This document shows positions 48,301-60,300 of a stretch of DNA of 64,000 nt, piece by piece (positions within the stretch are counted from its first letter, which is position 1; each line of letters starts with the position of its first letter). The position numbers and the translations under genes were made by a program. Origin of the DNA: Solen grandis (lineage: Eukaryota; Mollusca; Bivalvia; Adapedonta; Solenidae); NCBI GenBank assembly GCA_021229015.1, contig CM037778.1, forward strand, positions 81,044,204 to 81,108,203, written 5' to 3'. Under the pieces are notes generated by a model. That model made no database searches, was not told the DNA's origin, and saw only the letters and a program-made list of their open reading frames with translations.

Positions 48301-51300
48301 GTAGTTCCAGGATTGGTTGACCCAGTGTCAAGATAATGTTACTGGGTGTGGTATCATGCCACATTTCTATGACATAATACTGCTGTGTGGCAGCACTATA
48401 TCTGTTAAGTAGATATAGTCTCCAAATGACTGAAATGCTGTAGGTTGTGGACATTTATGTGATTTATTAATGGCTGCATGTCGAAACTATTGTGTTACTA
48501 TTATTTCATTCAGACAGGTGTTTGATATCTGTGCAGCCCTGGCATCATTGGGCAGTCAGTGTTCAGTGAATGAACTCAAGCAAGGGTAAGTGATTTGTCT
48601 TTGTTTGGATCTTTCTGCCTTTATACCATTCCAGACAATTAACATAAAAACTGCTGATAAGGTGTGAAAACATCAGTGCTACTCAAGTATAAAAATAACA
48701 TTAAATAAAAGAAGAGTAACTTTCTGCCTATCAAAACCAAGGTTTCATGTAAAGTAAGACAGAATTTACATTTTATATGTGTAAACACTTTTGAGTGGTT
48801 GACATGAAAGTCACGTATGACAAAATGTCTCTTAAGGCAGGTTTGACTGAATTTGATATTATTTACAGTAATGTGACTGAAGGTCCAAGCGGATCAAGTT
48901 AGGAAGCCTTCCAGCTGGCTTACAGTTTATCACTGGATTATACCCGAGTGTCTCTGTGCACATGGGGATCTTTCTCCACCTACAATTATCTGGAATTTGC
49001 TATAAGACTGATAGTTGGGGTCTTTCTCCACCAATAATATCTGGACTTTGCTATAAGACTGATATACTGTTGCAGTAACAGTAAACTCAAGAACATAAGT
49101 AATAATGTGAATTGATTTTACCTATTAAAATATTTTTGTAAGAGGTGAAAATAAATATACATTAAACTATTCACACTGAACTACATCAATCTGCCTTTAC
49201 TCATTCTATTTTCATTTGCACTGCAGTGTTAAAGTATGCTATTAAAATCTCTTGCCCTAATTTACAGAATATGCAATGAAGACCTTTTGGTAAGAGCCAC
49301 TGTGGTTGAGATACTGTCTCACCTTGACCCAGCAGACCCCAAACACTGTTGCCTAGCAACCAATGTCATCAAGAGATGTACCGAGGTGTACCTAGACTTT
49401 CTGGGTAACACCAATAGGTTTTTAAACAGTCTAGTCCATCGCCAGAGGAACCGCTTGATGCAGCTCATTCTTCTCCTGGAGTCTTTTGTTACCAAGGTAA
49501 CCAATGTAATCAGCTGACAAACACCTGTCAGAATTACTGTGGTACTTAGAAAAATTTTAAATACAGTAGAAACTCGCCAAACTGAACATCGTTAAACTGA
49601 ATTTCTGGCCATTTCAAAGTTTATTTTTGGTCCCAATTTCTTCCCTTCTTATTTAAACTAAAATAAAATGCTTAATCCGAATTTCACTATTTCAATTTTT
49701 TTAGCTATTTTGAAGTAAAAATCCCGGTCTCAAGATCACAATTCATACATGTTTTCCAGTTAGTTTACATAAATTTTGATGAACTTCTTATCGCCCTTAT
49801 CATCAATCTTATCTGGGTCAGTAACCAAGTTTATTTTGCGGTAGCACCTGGAGTCTCAATCTCTTTTCAAGATTATATTGGTCAATGTATCCAACAGGAA
49901 ATGTCGATTATTGCTAATCGATGTCTGACAGGTTGCATAAAATGTATCTGCCAGCCGATAAACCCAGGTATCAGATCTTGAGTACATTCCATACTGTCAT
50001 GTTTGTCACCGGCATGTGACGATACCTGAAGCAGCAGATCAACAGTAAAAACACCATATATGTCACTATCTTGACCTGTTTGCACTATTATGTTAATTAG
50101 AAGCATATATTGTTTTTATTATTTTTCATAACTTGCAAATAGTATATACGTACACCTAATGGTGGTTTTAAGGCATAATGATTTCCATGATATGCACCGG
50201 TGATGAAAACACAGACATGCACGCGCACAAACCGAAATTTCCATCGGATTTTTAATCCGAATAATCGTTATTTCTAAGTATTTAGCTTGGTCCCAAGGAC
50301 TTCAGTTTATCGAGGTTCTACAGTATTTGTTAAATAATTGAACTGATAATACAGAATATGAAATACTTGTATGTACACAAAGTCTATTGAATACTGTTGC
50401 AAAAATGACTGAAAAATGGCTATCTTGACCATCTTGTTTAGGAGCCTTTAAGCTGGCTTGCAATAGGTTGATGGTTCTGCTTGAGTGCCTCTGTGCACTT
50501 TGGTTCTTCCTCCATTTTTAATTTGCTGCATGTTACTATTTGACTGAAGTGCTGCTGCAGCAACCATTAACTCCAGCGCAACAACAAACATGCATTGCTG
50601 GACATTTTGTGGACTGTATATGACATGTTGAATTTTGAGATGACCTGTCATAAACAATGTTGTAGGAGTATCTGGATGAGTTCTGGGAGTTCATCTGGAG
50701 CTCCCTGGAACTGGAGGGTCAGCCATCCGTCCGTCACCTGCTTGAATGGGTGGCTATGGCAACCATGAACAGGCATAAACAACTAGGTTCTCAACTGTGG
50801 ATATTGTTTAGGAAGGTTTGTGTTGTTTTACTTTTTAAACATTAGTTACGACTGATTTTATGTCCATTGTGTTTTATACTCCCCTGCAACAAAGTTACTG
50901 GAATCAGGTTGTTTGTCTGTGTGTCCATCCATCTGTCTGTTGACAAAACGGTCTGCTGGCTACTCCTCTGTTACAACTGGATGTATTTTCAATGAATCTT
51001 TCAGGTATTAATTGTTACACATTGTAGATTAGCAAAATCTATAACAGGGTTATTTCCCCTTTTTTGGAAATTTATGCCCCTTGGACCGTTTTGGTAGCTC
51101 ATATACATTGCCAGCTACTGCGTCAGAACTACTTGATGTATTTAACTTGCTTTCATTGCACATTGTAGATGTGCGTAATCTATAGCAGGTTAGGTTATCT
51201 TCCCTTTTTCTAAAATTATTCTCCTATCTCATGTACATTACATGTAATTAAAGTGTGCTCCTTCTACACTACTTGATGGATACCAACAAAACTTGCTTGG

Positions 51301-54300
51301 ATAAATTGTTACACAAGTGTAATCTGTATAAGTTTGTCATGAGCAGGAATTGAACCTGCAACCTTTTCCAGGGGGGGGCTAAGTCAGCCCCTAGGCGACA
51401 GTTCTAGTTGTTGTAGCTTTTCTTTTCAGCTAAATTTTGTATCTAAGAAAAGAGCCATTCTCATAATGTGTTTGATTTGATAATGTTTAAACCAAAAGAG
51501 GACTGTGGGACTTGATTTTTTTAAAATACCTACTTTTTCCCAATTTAGATGTATCTTGATTTTATTTTGTATTTATCACATCTTTATTTTTTAAGTAAAT
51601 ACATATTACCTTACAACTGCCTATTTCACATTCTGCTAAATCTGATTCAAATTTGATTTATACCAACCTTGATATTTCTGAATGGATAAATCTGTATATA
51701 GTTTTCAACTAATTCATAGCACCAGTGTTTTCCAACTGTTTATTTGTGTTGCAGCACCAGGAGAGTAGGAACATTGTACTGCTGTCGCTGTTGACCATTG
51801 TTGTTCACTCTGGACCACACCTGTCCCCGGATCAACAGGTCAGTCTATACTGGATTTTAACACCATTTGATAAACATTGTGGCATGTTGGTCTCTTTCAG
51901 CACTGCTTGTTTTTGAAATTATAAATAAAGAAAATTGAAAAAAAGTACTGCATTATCATCATACCCTCAGATACGCAGTATATGTGGGGTATATTGGAAT
52001 CACATCGGTTTGTCCGTCTGTAGATGGGATCTGTCCATCCTATTTCTTGGCTACCTTTGCCTTTATTTGATTTTTATTAAACTTTACAAGACTGTTAAGT
52101 ACAAAGCCTAGTTGAACATATCATCGGCATGTCATAATTCATTTGATTTTAAATGAGTAAAGACCCTTTGTAATATTTCTCAAATATTTCGTCCATGCTA
52201 TTTCTCAGCTACCTTTGGCCAGATATTGATTTAATCAAGAATCTAGATTTTGTCCACCTTTTTCTCGGCTATTTTTTTTTTATTTGACTTCACAGTATTA
52301 ATAAGTCCCAGTCTAGTTGAACATATTGTTGGCACATCATGACTTTCTTTATTTTATATGAGTTATTGCCCTTTGTTATATAAATTGAATTTATTTTGTC
52401 TACACTGTTGGGCTGATTTTGATATAACTTCACAATATTAATAAGTACCAAATCTAGTTGCGCATATTGTTGGCATATCATGACTGGCTTGATTTTTATA
52501 TGAGTTATGGCCCTTTTTTATATTTATTAAAGATATTTTGTCCACACTATTTCTTAGCTACTTTTCATTTAACTTCACAACAGTTATAATACATGTACGA
52601 TGCCTACTTGCTCATATTGTAGACATCATGCTTGCTTAATTTTCATTGAGATATGCCCCCTTTGCATTATTTCTTGATATATTTAATTTTATTTGCTCTA
52701 TTTCTCAGCTACTATTGGTCAGATTATGATAAAATTTCACAGCATTTATAAGTACCAACACATGTCCTTGTCATGTCATGATTAGCTTAATTTTTAAGCT
52801 CACCATAACACAAAAAGCTTAAGTGAGCTATTAGGATCACTCTGCATCTGTTGTCATGTGTTGTCCATCTTCAACAATTTTCTATGAAACTGCTGGGTAT
52901 AAATTGATGAAACTATGCATGAATGATCCTTGGGTGGCTCTCCACAAAAGTTGATAAAATAAACTTTATCTATGCAAAACTCAGGTTGCCATGGCAAACA
53001 ACAGAATTTTACTTTAAAAAATCTTCTCCTCTGAAACCAGTGGTCAGATTAATTTACTTTATATAGAAAATTTCAAAATTCTTTTATGAAAAAAGTGGTT
53101 AGAATTTCTTTTTCTTTTGGCACAAATAGTCAACTAATGGCAGTCTACCAGTATTCCAAAAATAAAGCTAATCCCTTGAAAAGTAAGGCCTCCAGATGAT
53201 TGAGAATTCTTTGTATCTGAAACTTGAATCTGGTTGCTGCTGGAGGTAACCATGTAATTGTTTTAAATAATTTTATGTACTCTGGTGAGCTTTCTAGGGC
53301 CAAATGGCTCCCTTGTTTATGTTTATTGAATATTTTTTTGTGTGGCGATATATGTATAAGTGTATCTGAGCTCTACCTGGTTTTTGTGTGTTTTTATTTT
53401 TATCCTTTAACCCTTTCCCTCATAGAGAAACCATGAAAAGACCTATGCGAACAGCATAAAACCAGATCAGCCTGCGAGTAACTCGCAGGCTGATCAGGTT
53501 TTATGCTGTTCGCTGCTCCTCAGTGGTCTGGAAATGAGGACTTTATAATTAAATTTGGTAAGGTTTAACTGTGGTTTTCTGCAGATCAGGCTTTATGTGG
53601 TACCTACTGAGTGCATCAAAATGAGTCTATATGAGGGAAAGGGTTAACTTTATCAAGATATGTCTGACATGGTAACTGTGACAAAGCAGTATCTTGGGGT
53701 ATTCATCATCTTTTGATAGTTCTTGTTATTTTTGTCAACATTTAATTTCAGTGATAATGTTCAAAGGCAATTCTTTTGGTCAAGATATCTATGATAATTA
53801 GTTTGATAATTTAAAAAACAGGAAGTAAGTCTCCAGTATATTTATCTTTGATATATTATCCCTATGGAGATATATCTTATATGTAACAAAATACATTTAT
53901 ATAGTGAGTGTGTGCTGTCAGATTCATCATTTTAATGGTAATCATTTCTTTCAGTATGTGAAAGTGAATGCTTTTTACCTCAGTATTATGTGAATGAAAG
54001 AATCTAGCTCTTGATTGCAATCTGAGTTGAAGAAATAAATGTGAGAAAGGTAAGAAAGTATTAACAGATCACCATTGTGTTGGCAGGAAGGTTTCTACAA
54101 GCAAGCGTTTCCAGCTGTCCTGCCATGGTGCCTGGCCCACCACTTCCACACACGGATCTTCGCCCAGGCCACCCTGGTCAGACTGTGGGACCAGTGCAAA
54201 GCCCTCCAGCTGACTGGTGTCACGGGGTCACATGCAGTCCTGGAGACCATTGTTAACTTCAACTATGAGAACAGGTGATGGTTTAATCTCTGACATGAAA

Positions 54301-57300
54301 ACAACCAGAATAAGTATTAACCCTTTCCCTCATATATACTCATTTTGACGCCCTCAATAGGTACCACATAAAGCCTGATCTGCAGAAAATCACAGTTTAA
54401 CCTTACCAAATTTAATTATAAAGTCCTCATTTCCAGACCACTGAGGAGCAGCGAACAGCATAAAACCTGATCAGCCTGCGAGTTACTCGCAGGCTGATTT
54501 GGTTTTATGCTGTTCGCATAGGTCTTTTCATGGTTTCCTCTATGAGGGAAAGGGTTAATCTCTGACATGAAAAACAACCAGAATAAGTATTAATAACCAA
54601 TATAAAACCAAGTCAACCTCTGAACACCTGTACCTGTATGGCCCTTTGCTTTTTTCCATGCATTTGTTTTGTTACAACTGATAACCAAGCAGAGCTGTGC
54701 AATTTATTTTCATTTAAGGCCTTTTCTTCTTCATTTATAGCTTTAATTCATTAAGTATTTCAGGCTATTCTACTGACCTTGATATTAACTGCAGCAACTT
54801 TGGTGTCACGCCTTGGTTGAGGTTTTGCATGTAACTTACTAGCATGTATACATATTATAGTAACCACATATGTTAATTGATTTTAAACTTTACTAAGGTC
54901 TCAAGACGAATTAAACAAACAAATAATGTAAATCTTGACCAAATTTCATGCAAATTATGACATATTTGGGCGTAAGTATTTTGGTAAACTCAGCTTCTAA
55001 ATAATATGCAACAAAATAGTCAAGCTTGCTGTCTTTTGGACAGCTTGTTTTGTTTACTACTTTTTGCATACAATATACTATAATACATTTATCTAAGCAA
55101 TCAAATGTTGGACTGACTTGAAAATATAAAGGTGATCAGGATCATCAGACCACCAAGATAGACAACTCTTGACTGAATTTATTGTAATTTATTGCCCCTT
55201 ATGACCTTCGAAATTTTATTTAAGGCTTCTTGTCCAGTTGGTTAAATTTTTGCATGCAGTTTACTATAATGCATTTATCTTAGTATGACTGTTAATTTGA
55301 TACTTCACCAAGGTCTACAGAGACATTTAACAATCAAGGTTAATGAATTTCAAGGTTAATTATGGCAAAATTTGGACTTTTTTATTGTGTTTAAAACTAA
55401 TGAGGGACAAAATAGTCAGGCTTGCTGTCTTACAGACAACTCTTGTTTTGTTTACTATAACATACCATCTGGGTGTACTTCAGCCTTTCCTGTAACAAAG
55501 TTAAATCAAAATTGTTATATAACTATGACAGAGAAATACTTGTCTTGTCATGCTTTAACTTTGTTACTAACATCAAGATAGAGATATTCATCATTTTCAA
55601 TGATAGTTTTTGTTCTAAAATGGTTTTCCTTATTTCTAGGAACTCAACAAAGAATGTTAAGAAAGTGCTGGAAAGTTTTTATTTTCAATTTCTGGATTTC
55701 AAGAGAGATTTTAGTCTAGAGGTAAGTTATTTTTGCTATTAAATAATATTGTTTATTGAGCTGCAAAATGTAAAATACACATAGTTGATCCTGCTTGGTA
55801 CATGTGAATACAAACTATAGATCTGGTCTCAAATGGGTTTCCTGTGAATAAAAAATTATAGATCTGACCTCTAATGGGTTACATGTGAATACAAACTATA
55901 GATCTGGTCTCTAATGGGTTACATGTGAATACAAACTATAGATCTGGTCTCTAATGAGTTACATGTGAATACAAACTATAGATCTGGTCTCTAATGAGTT
56001 ACATGTGAATACAAACTATAGATCTGGTCTCTAATGAGTTACATGTGAATACAAACTATAGATCTGGTCTCTAATGGGTTACATGTGAATACAAACTATA
56101 GATCTGGTCTCAAATGGGTTACATGTGAATACAAACTATAGATCTGGTCTCTAATGAGTTCAATATGAATACAGTCTATAGATCTGGTCTCTTATGAGTT
56201 CAATGTGATTACAAACTATAGATCTGGTCTCTAATTAGTTCAATGTGAATAAAAACTATAGATCTGGTCTCTAATGAGTTCCATGTGAATACAAACTATA
56301 GATCTGGTCTCTAATGAGTTCAATGTGAATACAAACTATAGATCTGGTCTCAAATTCATCAGTCTCCTGAATATACATTGCAGGGTTCGGCATTAAGGCC
56401 CGACCAAACGACATTCACTAGTAGATTAATGGTCCGGTCCAGCAAGGTCCTAGGCTAACACGACCGACTGGTCGTGTTCTAAATTGGTCAAAGTTCGCAG
56501 AAATTTTATCTATTGACACATCAAAAGCACAGAAATAACTGTAATGGCCAAACTATTGACCCTTGTTGAAACAGTGACTTGGAAAACCCGTGTGTACTAT
56601 ATTTAGTGGCATTTTTAGTAACAACCTTGACACACGTTCACTCATTGGTTTGTGTTTTCAGAACGAGGCTTTTTCCCACATGCATTTGCCAAGTTCAGTG
56701 TCGTAATACTAAGCTAAGAATGCTTATTTCTTCATCAAACTTTTCAGTTTATAATGTTTACGAAATTTCGTATCATATTGAATAAAATTTAATTTAAAAA
56801 TGCTAGAGATTCAAGTTAATGCATGAACGCTAATCTTTTTATTATGCTGGGATCCCATGTATAATGACAATAGATTTTTTACTATTTATTTTTACCGCAA
56901 TGTGCATCCGATACGAAAAATGTCAAATAGTCTTTTCATCCGACAAAAAAGACAATGTCAGTTATGAACGAAAAAGGTAAAGAGGAATCAAAGAAACTGT
57001 ATGAATAGATGGCAAGAAACAGAATGTTTTGTTAGTCCCCTACCGGTGTTCACACCGGAGGGGACTATAGGTTTGCCCTCCGTCTGTCCGTCCGTCTGTC
57101 CGTCCGTCTGTCCGCTCAAATCTGGATCCCGCGATAACTTAATAACTAAGCAAGCTAACTTGATGAAACTTGGTATATGACTAGATGGCAATGTTTAGAT
57201 TATGCACATCATTTTATTTTTGTTCTTCGACTAAAATTGTGGTTGCTATGGTAACGGAAATAGTGAAAATATGGCAAAAATGGGATCCCGCGATAACTAA

Positions 57301-60300
57301 GCAAGCTAACTTGATGAAACTTGCTATATGACTAGATGGCAATGTGTAGATTATGCACATCATTTTATTTTGTTCTTCGACTAAAATTGTGGTTGCTATG
57401 GTAACGGAAATAGTGAAAATATGGCAAAAAATGGGATCCCGCGATAACTAAGCAAGCAAACTAGATGAAACTTGGTATATGACTAGATGGCAATGTGTAG
57501 ATTATGCATGTCATTTTATTTTTGTTCTTCGACTAAAATTGTGGTTGCTATGGTAACGGAAATAGTGAAAATATGGCAAAAAATGGGATCCCGCGATAAC
57601 TAAGCAAGCAAACTTGATGAAACTTGGTATATGACTAGATGGCAATGTGTAGATTATCTAGTCATTTTATTTTTGTTCTTCGACTAAAATTGTGGTTGCT
57701 ATGGTAACGGAAATAGTGAAAATATGGCAAAAAATGGGATTGATTACCATATTGAGTCAAGGTGGAGCCGGTAGGGGACTTTATGTGTTGCATACAACAC
57801 CAGTTACTTGTTTTAAATGGAATTGCTTGAAAATCATTAAACAATAGACATTATCTGGAATTCGCATAAATGGGGATTTCCATGTAGGTACAATCAAGGT
57901 GTTCATGCAATGTTAATGAAAAGCATATAACACAAGAGTAATTCTAGTATTATCTTTGTAGACCTTTATTCATTTCTAAAGGTAAACATGAAAAAAAAAA
58001 AAAACACCGTTAGGTATTCCGAAGTAAGTATATTGATCTAAGTATGACATATATGTGTTTTACACTTCGGTCTTGTTCAGTTAAGGTCAGGTCTAGTAGG
58101 TTTTCTAAGTTACTGGACCACTGGTCCAGCTCTCAAAAAAGTTAATGTCGAACCCTGCATGGTACTCTAGACTCAGGCTCAGGATTTTAAAAATTTGAAA
58201 TACTGATTATTAATTTTTTTCCATTTATAAAAAAACAACTTTATGCTGAAATACATTATCATTATTGAGTTTAAAGATAATGTTTAGATTCAGATTTTGT
58301 TTGTTTATCTTTCAGATTTAAAGTATGTTCATGTCTTCATGTCTGTTTTATTTTGACAGACCATTTTCCATACTCTTCCGTCCATGTCAAGTATGTCGGA
58401 GGATGAATGGATAACAGTGAAGATGTTTGACCAGGTTCAGATACAGGAGGCAGGCAGTCAGCGCTTTATACTTCTTCAGAATCCATACAACCACCTAGCA
58501 GCTGGGGCAACAGAAATGTGGAAATACAGAGGAGGTAAGTGATTAGAGGGTAGGAGATGCTCCATTTAAACTTTGAAAGGTGACATTTCAGTATTGATAA
58601 CCACTTTGAAATATATTACATGCAGGGTTGCATTTAGATGAAAAAATATAAGGAGAAATGCCCCCACCCCCTCCATAATTTGTGACAAATGGGGGATGTT
58701 TGAATGCATTGGGGCACACAGTAATATAGCAAATTTATCAAAGGTATTGTACCCATAGTATGAATAACATACAGTGACATATGTAAGTAATACAGTTGCA
58801 GATGCTACCTTTTTATTGCAGTGCATAGATTTTAACATTACCAGAACATCCTATATTTTTATGTACATCTTGTCACATTGCTTTGATATTTGGTATATAA
58901 ACATAGTATCCTGTCATATTTCCATCCTTTCTACAACAAACCAAATTCAGGTGAGCCATTTAGGGCCATCTTGATGAATTATCTCCCTTTGTTTAATTAT
59001 TTTTTTCTTGTCTGGAACAAAACTAAAAAATTAAACAAGGTATTTACTTGAAACTACAAATGTAAGCAGATGGAGACTAGGAGAAGTGCAGTGTAACTTG
59101 ACACTTTTAAACTACTGTTCCAAACAACCATAACTGAATCTCTATCCACTTTAAATAAAAACTTTACTTACTTATTACTTACTATCATAACCAATATACT
59201 TTGTATACAGGTACATATCTATGCTCCGTCTGGAATCTGGCTTATCCTGTATCAAAGCATTTTGCAGGGGTATTAATCACCTTCATTGATAGCTCTAGTT
59301 TTCATAATCCACTCGCTGATCACTAGTCGGATTGATCAGAATTTTTTTTTACCCATTTTGCTATCCTCGCAAACTCTTCTCTTTCAAGAAAAAAAATGGA
59401 AAAGTGATGCCATTTTCCCTGACAAGAACGCTTGGTAGATAATGTTTCATCTGAGTGACAATTATAAATTCAGGTGTGTGCAAGTGGCCAATCAAGTAGC
59501 ATTTTACAAATTATTTAAACATTATTACACGGACACGGCTGTTTCTCTTGCTCCAGTTTTAAATTGTTTGGCAGAAAAGTCATTGTTATGGATCTTTTAT
59601 TTATTTTATTTTATTGTTTTATTTTTCGAGGACATTTGTTAAAAAATGCAGGAAACCTGCAATGCCGCACTCTAGATGCAACCTTGTTACATGTACTGTA
59701 GGTCTTCACATAGCAAACACATAGTATGTGATATTTGTCAAATTATAGTTCTGTCTATTTGTTTTCTTATATTAAACCTCTGAAAATATAAAAAAAAATT
59801 GAGTAACCAGCATATAATACAGTGCCTTAAATACAATTATTATACAGTGAGCAGCTTTACCTGCTAGTTTTCCGAAACTAAAATTTAATTATGACAGGAA
59901 ATCCTCAAATTAAGCATTAGTCTCCCAGATTTTTAGATTTTTTTTGCTTTTTTCTTTTCAAATTAATATGGGTTTAAGACCATTTTTTCATAACCTGCTG
60001 GAAGCATAGGTGACACATAAGGATCTCTTCTCCATCATCTGTCACACTTTTTCCATCAAACTTCTTTCAACAGGTAACAAGTGTTCCAAGGAACACTTCT
60101 CGTAAATGGAGTGATTACACATATATTCAGCCTATTTGTTTCTCTGTTGTAATTTCTATGCTGGTTATTGCTGCTGCAGGTTTACGGGCAGGAGATGAGG
60201 CTGATGACAATGGAGGTGAGGAGGAAGGGGACGTTCAGAAGAAGATCATGCCCTGGAAACAGATGGTGCCAGATGAGGACACAAGTGCTGAGATAGAGCA

